Below are positions 1 to 6,058 of a stretch of DNA of 8,844 nt, piece by piece. Source of the DNA: CAZAJS01 sp964485635 (GTDB lineage Bacteria > Pseudomonadota > Gammaproteobacteria > Francisellales > Francisellaceae); contig CAZAJS010000051.1 in assembly GCA_964485635.1 (NCBI GenBank), forward strand, positions 1 to 8,844, read 5' to 3'. The notes under the pieces are model-generated. The model was not told the origin of the DNA, made no database searches, and was given only the letters and a program-made list of their open reading frames with translations. Every line of letters begins with the position of its first letter. Positions within the stretch are counted from its first letter, which is position 1. The translations under genes were made by a program, and so were the position numbers.

Positions 1-1041
1 GCCCCGCGATTTTTAATCGAAGCCGTGGCTATTACGGTTGTCTTAGCTACAATGATTGGGTTTGTTTTAGCTGGTTACACAGGTCAGCAGTTATTGGTTT
101 TAATGTCGGTATTTGGGGTAGCTTCAGTTCAGTTGTTGCCAAGTATGAATCGTTTAATGCAAGGTTTGACCAGTATTCGTTATGGACAGGCCGCCCTTGA
201 TAATATTTATCAAGAAATCAAGCATTATGATGCCTATCAAGCAGATATTGAGCAACAACACAAGAGTCGTGATACGTCTGTCGCGCCGGTCGTATTTAAC
301 AAGGCCATTGAATTAACGGATGTGACTTTTAGTTATGGGGATGAAGTTATTTTACAACAAGTTCATTTAACCATTCCTAAGGGCAAAAAAGTCGCTTTAG
401 TTGGCCCGTCTGGGGCGGGTAAAACGACATTGGTGGATGTGATCTTAGGTGTCTTAGCCCCAAGTGGTGGGACTATGACGGTGGATGGGACAACCATTAC
501 CAATGATAATATTGGCCAATGGCAGCGTCATTTTGGTTATATTCCGCAGGTAATTTATTTATATGATTGTTCCTTACGGCAAAATATTGCTTTTGGTCTA
601 TCGGCAAGTGAGATTGATGACGATCAGGTTTGGGATTGTTTAAAACAAGCGGCTTTGCTCGATTTTGTTCAGCAAGATTGTCCGGATGGGCTAGATACTT
701 TAGTTGGAGAAAATGGCATCCGATTATCCGGTGGACAGCGACAACGCATTGGCATTGCTCGAGCGCTGTATCACAATCCAGATATTTTGGTCATGGACGA
801 GGCCACGGCGGCGTTAGATAATCAAACAGAAAAGCACGTCACGCAAGCTTTGTCACAAGTGGCTAAAGAACGAACTATTATTACCATTGCGCATCGTTTA
901 ACCACCATTGAAAATTATGATATAATTTATGTGATGGAAAAGGGGCGTGTTGTTGATCATGGGGATTATCAAACCTTGTGTGGAAAAAATGCATTGTTTA
1001 GGAATATGGCACAAGCTAATGATGTGGAGGTTACATCGTGA
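1..1041 (+). CDS. ABC exporter, C-terminal part (likely PglK/Wzk-type lipid-linked oligosaccharide flippase)
   Basis: The gene runs in from the left edge: the frame is open from base 1, so the GTG at 25 is internal and not a start. The first codons read APRFLIEAVAI; a PR-F/Y-x-I-E stretch at this point is typical of PglK/Wzk-like half-transporters that flip lipid-linked glycans. Hydrophobic segments (to about base 150) are the end of the membrane domain. The nucleotide-binding domain follows, with Walker A GPSGAGKT (403-426), Q-loop YIPQ (538-549), signature LSGGQRQR (724-747), Walker B ILVMDEATAALD (from 784) and H-loop AHRL (from 889). All ATPase motifs look intact. Known for the family: ATP-driven inner-membrane export. 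The glycan substrate is inferred from the neighbours; an MsbA-like or multidrug exporter is the alternative. Its TGA overlaps the rmlA start (GTGA, 1038-1041), so the two are probably translationally coupled. Confidence 0.88.
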   Translation, partial: APRFLIEAVAITVVLATMIGFVLAGYTGQQLLVLMSVFGVASVQLLPSMNRLMQGLTSIRYGQAALDNIYQEIKHYDAYQADIEQQHKSRDTSVAPVVFNKAIELTDVTFSYGDEVILQQVHLTIPKGKKVALVGPSGAGKTTLVDVILGVLAPSGGTMTVDGTTITNDNIGQWQRHFGYIPQVIYLYDCSLRQNIAFGLSASEIDDDQVWDCLKQAALLDFVQQDCPDGLDTLVGENGIRLSGGQRQRIGIARALYHNPDILVMDEATAALDNQTEKHVTQALSQVAKERTIITIAHRLTTIENYDIIYVMEKGRVVDHGDYQTLCGKNALFRNMAQANDVEVTS

Positions 1042-1931
1042 AAGGCATTATTTTAGCCGGAGGCAGTGGAACGCGTTTATACCCATTAACGTTAGGGGTC
1101 AATAAACAGTTACTTCCGATTTATGATAAACCATTGATTTACTATCCCTTAACCACCTTGATGTTAGCTGGGTTAAATGAAATTCTGATTATATCAACGC
1201 CACAAGACTTGCCATTATTACAACAAATGTTAGGTGATGGGAGTCAATGGGGGATTCGCTTAGCGTATCAAGTCCAGCCAAGTCCGGATGGCTTAGCACA
1301 AGCCTTTATTTTAGCCAAAGAATTTTTAGATGGTGATTCGGCTTGTTTGATTTTAGGGGATAATATTTATTATGGTCAAGGATTTGTGCAAACATTAATG
1401 AATGCTAAACGACAAGTGGAAACCTTGGGTGGGGCTCAAGTATTTGGCTATTACGTCAATGATCCCAAACGTTATGGCATTGTTGAGTTTGATGCACAAG
1501 GTAAAGTGCTATCCGTGGCAGAGAAGCCAGAGCGCCCTAAATCAAATTATGCCATTACGGGATTGTATTTTTATGATGCGACTGTTGTTGATTTAGCACA
1601 GCAGGTCAAACCATCTAGCCGTGGCGAGCTTGAAATCACGGAGTTAAATCAATTTTATCTTGACCAAAACCAGCTTCATGTCCAATTGCTCGGGCGTGGT
1701 TTTGCATGGTTGGATGCCGGGACCCATGATTCATTGCTGGAAGCCAGTCAATATGTGGCCACAATTGAAAAGCGACAAGGCTTAAAAATCGGCTGTCCTG
1801 AAGAGGTTGCTTGGCGTAAAGGGTATATTGATAACAAGCAATTACGATATCAAGCGCANNNNNNNNNNTTTTCCAAAACAGAGTATGGCCAATATTTATT
1901 TTATTTAGCGAATCAAGAGGAAACATTTTAA
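1038..1931 (+). CDS. rmlA: Glucose-1-phosphate thymidylyltransferase RmlA
   Basis: The product makes dTDP-glucose from dTTP and glucose-1-phosphate in the cytoplasm, the first step of dTDP-deoxysugar synthesis. The N-terminus carries the nucleotide-binding loop LAGGSGTRLYPLT, followed by KQLLPIYDKPLIYYPL, the metal-site segment ILGDNIYYG, EKPERPKSNYAITGLYFYD and GFAWLDAGTHDSLLEAS. These are diagnostic of the RmlA/RffH family, and the 297-residue length is normal. The start is GTG with GGAGG at 1026-1030, seven bases upstream; the start overlaps the ABC gene stop. A 10-N run at 1859-1868 falls just before the conserved YGQYL tail. The frame resumes correctly after it, but alignment with remembered family members (A-x-x-hydrophobic-x-K-T-x-YGQYL) suggests two residues there rather than four, so the run length is probably arbitrary. 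The stop overlaps the rmlB ATG by one base (TAATG). Confidence 0.97.
   Translation: MKGIILAGGSGTRLYPLTLGVNKQLLPIYDKPLIYYPLTTLMLAGLNEILIISTPQDLPLLQQMLGDGSQWGIRLAYQVQPSPDGLAQAFILAKEFLDGDSACLILGDNIYYGQGFVQTLMNAKRQVETLGGAQVFGYYVNDPKRYGIVEFDAQGKVLSVAEKPERPKSNYAITGLYFYDATVVDLAQQVKPSSRGELEITELNQFYLDQNQLHVQLLGRGFAWLDAGTHDSLLEASQYVATIEKRQGLKIGCPEEVAWRKGYIDNKQLRYQAXXXXFSKTEYGQYLFYLANQEETF
1859..1868. other. Assembly gap, 10 N, inside rmlA
   Basis: A run of exactly ten N with normal rmlA sequence on both sides. The frame is preserved. By family alignment about four bases are missing, not ten, so this looks like a scaffolding placeholder. Confidence 0.9.
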
Positions 1932-2938
1932 TGGAATCTTTTCAGCCTCAATCAATGTTAATTACGGGTGCTGCAGGCTTTATCGGAGCAAACTTTGTGC
2001 GGTTAATGCAGGCTCAGTACCCTGATATGACATTAGTCTCATATGATAAGTTGACCTATGCGGGCAATTTAGAGAATTTAGCTGGGACATTTGAAGTGGA
2101 TAACCATCACTTTATTCAAGGAGATATTACTGATGCAAAACAGGTCGCAGACACGTTAAGAACCTATCAAATCGATACCATTGTTCATTTCGCCGCAGAA
2201 TCACATGTTGATAATTCAATTGCTCGTCCACAATGTTTTGTTGAAACCAATGTCTTAGGCACCTTTATCTTATTAGAACAAGCCAGAGAATATTGGCAAG
2301 AGGTGTGTGGTTGGGGCCCAACGCAATGTCGATTTCATCATGTGTCCACCGATGAAGTGTATGGGACATTAGATTTGCATGATCCAGCCTTTACTGAAAC
2401 GACGGCTTATGCGCCTAGCTCGCCTTATTCGGCCAGCAAAGCAGGTTCAGATCATTTTGTCAAAGCGTATTATCATACTTATGGGTTGCCCATGACATTA
2501 AGTAATTGCTCTAATAATTATGGTCCTTACCAACATCCAGAAAAGTTGATTCCTGTTGTCATTCAAAATTGTATTGACCAACAACCTATTCCTGTTTATG
2601 GAGATGGGTCCAATATTCGTGACTGGCTCTATGTAGTGGATCATTGTGATGCCATTGACACGATTATTCGTCATGGTACTATTGGGCAAGTATATAATGT
2701 TGGTGGTCAAAATGAAGTGGACAATCTTAGTTTGGTGAAAACCATTTGTCAGTTAATGGATGACTATCGGCCACAAGGCAGTCCCCATGCAAGTTTGATT
2801 CATTTTGTTGAAGATCGAAAAGGTCATGATTGGCGTTATGCGATTGATAATCGTAAAATACAGCGAGAACTAAACTGGAAGCCATCACAGAATTTTAAAA
2901 CAATGTTGCAACAAACAATTGAGTTTTATTTATCATAA
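1931..2938 (+). CDS. rmlB: dTDP-glucose 4,6-dehydratase RmlB
   Basis: The enzyme converts dTDP-glucose to dTDP-4-keto-6-deoxy-glucose using bound NAD. It is an extended short-chain dehydrogenase of 335 residues, the usual family length. Visible motifs are the Rossmann loop TGAAGFIG near the N-terminus, HFAAESHVDNS, the catalytic T140-D141-E142 triplet in VSTDEVYG, Y166-xxx-K170 in SPYSASK, and SNCSNNYGPYQHPEKLIP followed by YGDGSNIRDWLYV. AGGA at 1918-1921 serves the ATG at 1931. The next gene begins 35 bases downstream, the first non-overlapping junction in the window and also the point where base composition drops. Neither rmlC nor rmlD is present, so the keto sugar made here is most simply the substrate of the ketoisomerase that follows. 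Confidence 0.97.
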   Translation: MESFQPQSMLITGAAGFIGANFVRLMQAQYPDMTLVSYDKLTYAGNLENLAGTFEVDNHHFIQGDITDAKQVADTLRTYQIDTIVHFAAESHVDNSIARPQCFVETNVLGTFILLEQAREYWQEVCGWGPTQCRFHHVSTDEVYGTLDLHDPAFTETTAYAPSSPYSASKAGSDHFVKAYYHTYGLPMTLSNCSNNYGPYQHPEKLIPVVIQNCIDQQPIPVYGDGSNIRDWLYVVDHCDAIDTIIRHGTIGQVYNVGGQNEVDNLSLVKTICQLMDDYRPQGSPHASLIHFVEDRKGHDWRYAIDNRKIQRELNWKPSQNFKTMLQQTIEFYLS

Positions 2939-2973
2939 TGTAGATAACATTTATAATTAAGGATATAAGCAGC

Positions 2974-3378
2974 ATGGCAACTTATTATTTAGTTGATTTT
3001 AATGTGCTAGGTGATGACCGAGGTGCCTTAATTGCATTAGAAAAAGGTTATAATATTCCTTTTGNNNNNNNNNNACGTGTTTATTATATTTTTGATACCC
3101 AAAAAGGTGTAGAAAGAGGTTTCCATGCGCATATCAATCTTAAGCAAATCGTTATTGCTGTAAAAGGCAGCTGTACTTTTGTACTTGATGATGGAAAAAA
3201 AAGAGAAGAGATGAAACTTAATAATCCAAATCAAGGGCTTTTTATAGAAGGACTTATTTGGAGGGAGATGAAAAATTTCTCCTCAGATTGTGTTTTAGTA
3301 GTTCTTGCAAGTGAGTATTACGATGAGAGTGATTATATAAGAGATTATGATACATTTTTAGAGGAAGCTAAACAATGA
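2974..3378 (+). CDS. fdtA: dTDP-4-keto-6-deoxyglucose 3,4-ketoisomerase (FdtA/QdtA family cupin)
   Basis: A cupin-fold isomerase of the FdtA/QdtA/WxcM-C type that moves the keto group of dTDP-4-keto-6-deoxy-glucose from C4 to C3. Characteristic stretches are LGDDRGALIALE, RVYYIF, RGFHAHINLKQ with the expected active-site histidines (51 and 53 in the literal numbering), GSCTFVLDDG, GLFIEGLIWREM and EYYDESDYIRDYDTFL. At 134 residues it is full length and single-domain. The ATG at 2974 has AAGGA at 2959-2963, ten bases upstream. A 10-N run (3065-3074) sits between IPF and RVYYIF, where homologues usually carry three residues rather than the four implied. The symbol is a family call: whether the product has the galacto (FdtA, leading to Fuc3N) or gluco (QdtA, leading to Qui3N) configuration cannot be read from this sequence by eye. 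The stop overlaps the next start (ATGA). The gene is more A+T-rich than rmlB. Confidence 0.9.
   Translation: MATYYLVDFNVLGDDRGALIALEKGYNIPFXXXXRVYYIFDTQKGVERGFHAHINLKQIVIAVKGSCTFVLDDGKKREEMKLNNPNQGLFIEGLIWREMKNFSSDCVLVVLASEYYDESDYIRDYDTFLEEAKQ
3065..3074. other. Assembly gap, 10 N, inside the ketoisomerase gene
   Basis: A run of exactly ten N. The frame continues correctly across it, but the conserved spacing IPF-xxx-RVYY predicts about seven missing bases, so the length is probably nominal. Confidence 0.9.
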
Positions 3379-3893
3379 TTCATAAACTAGCAGATGTTCA
3401 GTCACAGGATATTGGGAAAAATACAAATATTTGGCAGTTTTGTATCGTTTTGAAAGAGGCAAAAATAGGTCATAATTGTAATATAAATGCCCAAGTGTTG
3501 ATAGAAAATGAGGTTACTATTGGCAATAATGTAACCATAAAAAGTGGTGTTCAAATATGGGATGGAATCACGTTAGAAGATAATGTTTTCATTGGTCCAA
3601 ATGTAACTTTTACAAATGATTTAAAACCAAGAAGTAAACAATACCCACACACGTTTTTAAAAACAACTATAAAAAAGGCCGCCTCAATTGGCGCAAATAG
3701 TACTATTGTCGGTGGTATAACAATAGGTGAGTATGCAATGCTCGGTGCAGGAAGTGTTGTAACGAAAAATGTAGGAGCACAAGAGCTTTGGTATGGAAAC
3801 CCAGCTAAGCACAAAGGGTATATTTGTAAATGCGGACAAAAATGTGATGAAACATTGATTTGTCAAAATTGTGAAATGGGGGGGGGTAAATAG
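3375..3893 (+). CDS. Left-handed beta-helix N-acetyltransferase (FdtC/QdtC/WxcM-N type)
   Basis: The likely role is to transfer acetyl from acetyl-CoA to the 3-amino group of dTDP-3-amino-3,6-dideoxyhexose. The 172-residue protein is built mainly of hexapeptide repeats (IGHNCNINAQVLIENEVTIGNNVTIKSGV, then IGPNVTFTNDLKPR and IGANSTIVGGITIGEYAMLGAGSVV), as in trimeric acyltransferases. The C-terminus has a small zinc-ribbon-like CxC-x3-C-x6-C-x2-C set of cysteines, often seen in this subfamily. The ATG overlaps the ketoisomerase stop (ATGA), with GAGGAA at 3361-3366. The last codons run through nine consecutive G (3878-3886) and give a GGGK tail before TAG. A change in tract length would alter only the tail, but would also change the relation to the next start; see the repeat entry. 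Its place between ketoisomerase and aminotransferase supports the role. Confidence 0.87.
   Translation: MIHKLADVQSQDIGKNTNIWQFCIVLKEAKIGHNCNINAQVLIENEVTIGNNVTIKSGVQIWDGITLEDNVFIGPNVTFTNDLKPRSKQYPHTFLKTTIKKAASIGANSTIVGGITIGEYAMLGAGSVVTKNVGAQELWYGNPAKHKGYICKCGQKCDETLICQNCEMGGGK
3878..3886 (+). repeat. Poly-G tract (G9), possible slippage site
   Basis: Nine consecutive G in a stretch of otherwise very A+T-rich DNA. With nine G the acetyltransferase ends at TAG 3891-3893. With ten it would end at once in TAA. With eight it would read on to a TGA at 3916-3918, overlapping the ATG of the next gene at 3915 as ATGA. Homopolymer G tracts of this length are known phase-variation sites in host-associated Gram-negatives; slippage here is inferred. 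Confidence 0.6.
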
Positions 3894-3914
3894 TTATGTT
3901 TGCCTAATGGCAGC

Positions 3915-4433
3915 ATGATTATTTATGGTAAAAATATCAATATGAGAACAGTTGTAGCAGAAGATGCAGAGTTTATTTACTCGTTGAGACAAAATCAAGA
4001 AAAGACTAAATACTTATCAAAAGTTACAGGAACAGTTGAGTCTCAGAAAGAGTGGATCAAAAATTATAAAAATAGAGAAGAAGATAAAAAAGAGTTTTAT
4101 TTCGTAATAGAGTCGAAGGATGAAGAAAAACTTGGCCTTGTGAGAATGTATGATTTTAAAGAAGCATCTTTCTGCTGGGGAAGCTGGCTTATAAAAAAGG
4201 GTGCTCCAAAAACGACGGCTATCGAATCAGCACTTCAAATATACGAGTTTGGTTTTTATAGTCTAGGATTCGAAAAGTCACATTTTGATGTGCGCAAAGG
4301 GAATGATAAAGTGGTCGCCTTTCATCAAAAATTTGGTGCGAAAATAGTCGATGAGAATGAGCAGGACTATTTTTTCATTTTTAAAAAAAGTGATTATGAC
4401 ATAATAAGAGAAAAATATAAGAAGTATTTATAA
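3915..4433 (+). CDS. GNAT-family N-acyltransferase in amino-sugar cluster
   Basis: A RimJ/RimL-like GNAT protein of 172 residues from ATG 3915. It opens with the family-typical MIIYGKNINMRTVVAEDAEF and SLRQNQ, has the strand FYFVIESKDEEKLGLVRMYDF, and ends with GFYSLGFEKSHFDVRKGNDKVVAFHQKFGAKI, which matches the usual final acetyl-CoA-fold half (N-x-x-x-x-x-FHxKFGA). A TTG at 3900 is in the same frame, but ATG 3915 fits the family N-terminus better. No good Shine-Dalgarno precedes it, so translation may depend on the upstream gene. Position among dTDP-amino-sugar genes suggests it acylates a sugar amine, as PseH and WecD do, but a beta-helix acetyltransferase is already present next door, so its substrate is unclear. 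Composition is A+T-rich like its two upstream neighbours. Its stop lies one base before the aminotransferase ATG. Confidence 0.8.
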   Translation: MIIYGKNINMRTVVAEDAEFIYSLRQNQEKTKYLSKVTGTVESQKEWIKNYKNREEDKKEFYFVIESKDEEKLGLVRMYDFKEASFCWGSWLIKKGAPKTTAIESALQIYEFGFYSLGFEKSHFDVRKGNDKVVAFHQKFGAKIVDENEQDYFFIFKKSDYDIIREKYKKYL

Positions 4434-4434
4434 A

Positions 4435-5541
4435 ATGATTCCATTTTTAGATTTAAAAGCGCAAAACCTACAATACGAAACTGAACTCAAGCAAGCCTTT
4501 GATCGAGTATTGCATTCAGGTTGGTATATCCAAGGGCAAGAAGTTAAAAGCTTTGAGGAACAATTTGCTCAGTATTGTGGTACCAAACACTGCATCGGGG
4601 TGGCCAATGGGCTAGATGCGCTGATACTTATATTGCGTGGTTATATTGAATTAGGCAAACTCAATTTTAGTGATGAGGTGATTGTACCTGCTAATACTTA
4701 CATTGCGAGTATGTTAGCTATATCACAAAATCAGCTCAAACCTGTCTTGGTCGAACCTTCATTAGAGACTTACAACATTGATGTTGATAAGGTTGAAGCG
4801 GCCATTACCGATAAGACTAAAGCCATCATGGTGGTTCATCTTTATGGTCAAGCAGTGCAGATGGACAAAGTGTATAAAATTGCTAAAAAACATAACTTGC
4901 TTGTTATAGAAGACAGCGCACAAGCACATGGCGCTTATGATGGTGATCAACGGGTGGGGAGTTTAGGTCATGCAAGTGGATTTAGCTTTTATCCAGGTAA
5001 AAACCTTGGCGCATTGGGTGATGGCGGTGCGGTGACAACCAATGATGATGAACTGGCAGCAGTGATTCGAGCGTTAGGCAATTATGGTAGCCATGAAAAG
5101 TATCGTAACTTATATAAAGGGGTTAATAGCCGCCTGGATGAGCTGCAAGCTGCTTTACTTAGCGTTAAACTTAAATATTTGGATGATGAAATTACGCACC
5201 GCCGCCAAGTGGCCAATTATTATTTAAGGCATATTAACCATCCGGATATTACTTTGCCTAAAATGCTCGCCCCTAAAGGCCACGTATGGCACCTTTTCGT
5301 GATCAGGTCTAAGTGTCGAGACCAATTTCAAAAAGCCCTTGCTAAAGGGGGGGTACAGACTATGATTCATTATCCGATCCCTCCACATCATCAAAGTGCT
5401 TATAAAGAGTGGCATGGTGATCACTATCCCATCACAGAGCGTATTCACCAGGAAGTATTGAGTTTACCGATAGCAGGTGTTTTAGATTTTGTACATGCCG
5501 AGCAAGTTGTAGAGGCACTTAACAATTTACGCAGTTTTTAG
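4435..5541 (+). CDS. fdtB: dTDP-3-keto-6-deoxyhexose 3-aminotransferase (FdtB/QdtB, DegT/DnrJ/EryC1/StrS family)
   Basis: A PLP-dependent sugar aminotransferase of 368 residues that would place an amino group on C3 of the dTDP-3-keto sugar, with glutamate as the likely donor. The N-terminus MIPFLDLKAQN, the stretch GVANGLDALILILRGY, VIVPANTYIASMLA, the PLP-contact EDSAQAHGA (D160, Q163), and FYPGKNLGALGDGGAV with the Schiff-base lysine K189 are all family hallmarks. YGSHEKYRNLYKGVNSRLDELQAALL and the C-terminal HYPIPPHHQSAY are also typical of FdtB/QdtB-like members. It starts one base after the GNAT stop. G+C rises sharply at its start compared with the three genes before it, so it may have a different origin. 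A run of seven G lies at 5347-5353 in the coding sequence. The symbol is a family call, since Fuc3N and Qui3N enzymes are not distinguished here. Confidence 0.92.
   Translation: MIPFLDLKAQNLQYETELKQAFDRVLHSGWYIQGQEVKSFEEQFAQYCGTKHCIGVANGLDALILILRGYIELGKLNFSDEVIVPANTYIASMLAISQNQLKPVLVEPSLETYNIDVDKVEAAITDKTKAIMVVHLYGQAVQMDKVYKIAKKHNLLVIEDSAQAHGAYDGDQRVGSLGHASGFSFYPGKNLGALGDGGAVTTNDDELAAVIRALGNYGSHEKYRNLYKGVNSRLDELQAALLSVKLKYLDDEITHRRQVANYYLRHINHPDITLPKMLAPKGHVWHLFVIRSKCRDQFQKALAKGGVQTMIHYPIPPHHQSAYKEWHGDHYPITERIHQEVLSLPIAGVLDFVHAEQVVEALNNLRSF
5347..5353 (+). repeat. Poly-G tract (G7) inside the aminotransferase gene
   Basis: Seven consecutive G encode part of AKGGVQT near residues 305-307. Gain of one G would lead to a TAA at 5403-5405; loss of one gives a TGA four codons on. 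Either change would remove roughly the last 50-60 residues. The tract is short for an efficient switch. Confidence 0.4.
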
Positions 5542-5568
5542 TGTAGAAGAAACTTCAAACATTCGCTA

Positions 5569-5585
5569 ATTAAATAATATTTAAT
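5569..5585. repeat. A+T inverted repeat in the fdtB-cytidylyltransferase gap
   Basis: ATTAAAT, AAT, ATTTAAT: perfect 7-base arms around a 3-base spacer, in the 64-base gap 5542-5605. It could be an operator or part of an internal promoter, or just low-complexity sequence. No convincing -35/-10 pair and no G+C-rich terminator stem with a T run are seen. Confidence 0.3.
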
Positions 5586-5605
5586 AAATCATAGGGGTTA
5601 TTTTA

Positions 5606-6058
5606 ATGAGTCAAAAAATTATCGGTTACACTACAGGGGTCTATGATTTATTTCATATTGGTCACTTGAATTTATTAAAGCGCGCTAAATTAGAGTGTGA
5701 TTATTTGATTGTTGGGGTTACGACAGATGACCTATGCCAACAAAGAAAAGGCAAAAAGCCGATTATTCCTTTTTTAGAAAGAATGGAAATTGTTGAGCAT
5801 ATTACATTTGTGGATGAAGTCGTACCACAAGAAAATATGGATAAAATGCAAGCTTGGCAGAATTTAAAATTTGACAAGATGTTTGTTGGAGATGACTGGA
5901 AAGATTCGGATAAATGGAACCAATTAGAGGCGGACTTTGCCAAAGTAGGGGTAGAAATCGTTTATTTCCCTTATACACCACATACCTCCAGTAGCCAGTT
6001 GCGACAAGTGATTAATCAAATTAACAATCAAGCAAATGCGGGGGACTGTAATGGATGA
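5606..6058 (+). CDS. TagD-like nucleotidyltransferase (probable glycerol-3-phosphate or related cytidylyltransferase)
   Basis: A 150-residue cytidylyltransferase-fold protein. GVYDLFHIGHLNLL holds the HxGH nucleotide-binding motif (H17 and H20). Then come RAKLECDYLIVGVTTDD, ERMEIVEHITFVDEVVP, FVGDDWKDSDKW and the C-terminal PYTPHTSSSQLR, which takes the place of the usual R-T-x-G-I-S-T-T loop. The length matches TagD/GCT, which form CDP-glycerol from CTP and glycerol-3-phosphate. The substrate is an inference: relatives activate phosphoethanolamine, phosphocholine or heptose-phosphate with CTP or ATP. A TagB/TagF-like transferase two genes on favours a CDP-polyol. AGGGG at 5593-5597 gives a good ribosome-binding site for ATG 5606. 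The last eight bases overlap the HIT gene. Confidence 0.82.
   Translation: MSQKIIGYTTGVYDLFHIGHLNLLKRAKLECDYLIVGVTTDDLCQQRKGKKPIIPFLERMEIVEHITFVDEVVPQENMDKMQAWQNLKFDKMFVGDDWKDSDKWNQLEADFAKVGVEIVYFPYTPHTSSSQLRQVINQINNQANAGDCNG
6040..6044 (+). promoter_or_regulatory. Ribosome-binding site that sets the HIT gene start at 6051
   Basis: Five G (GGGGG) lie six bases before ATG 6051. They come after the alternative in-frame ATG at 6036, which has no comparable site, so the downstream start is preferred. Confidence 0.55.

Noticed and set aside
25..1041. GTG at 25 as the start of the ABC gene
   Set aside because: The frame is open upstream to base 1 and the residues before it (APRFLIEA) belong to the conserved transporter segment.
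1636..1926. Antisense open frame of 96 codons opposite rmlA
   Set aside because: It lies opposite well-conserved rmlA codons and the N run, and shows no recognisable domain.
3551..3814. Antisense open frame of 87 codons opposite the acetyltransferase
   Set aside because: It mirrors the repetitive hexapeptide coding pattern and has no ribosome-binding site or family features.
3896..3907. ATG 3896 preceded by the G tract, as a leader peptide
   Set aside because: It encodes only three residues before TAA. Reinitiation is possible, but nothing else supports it.
3900..3914. TTG 3900 start for the GNAT gene
   Set aside because: It adds PNGS before a family-typical MIIYGKNIN start at ATG 3915; the ATG is preferred, though neither has a strong ribosome-binding site.
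5542..5605. Intrinsic terminator or strong promoter in the 64-base gap
   Set aside because: The only dyad is all A+T with no T run, and no convincing -35/-10 pair was found.
5224..5943. Antisense frames opposite the aminotransferase and cytidylyltransferase genes
   Set aside because: Both overlap strongly supported genes and show no domain of their own.
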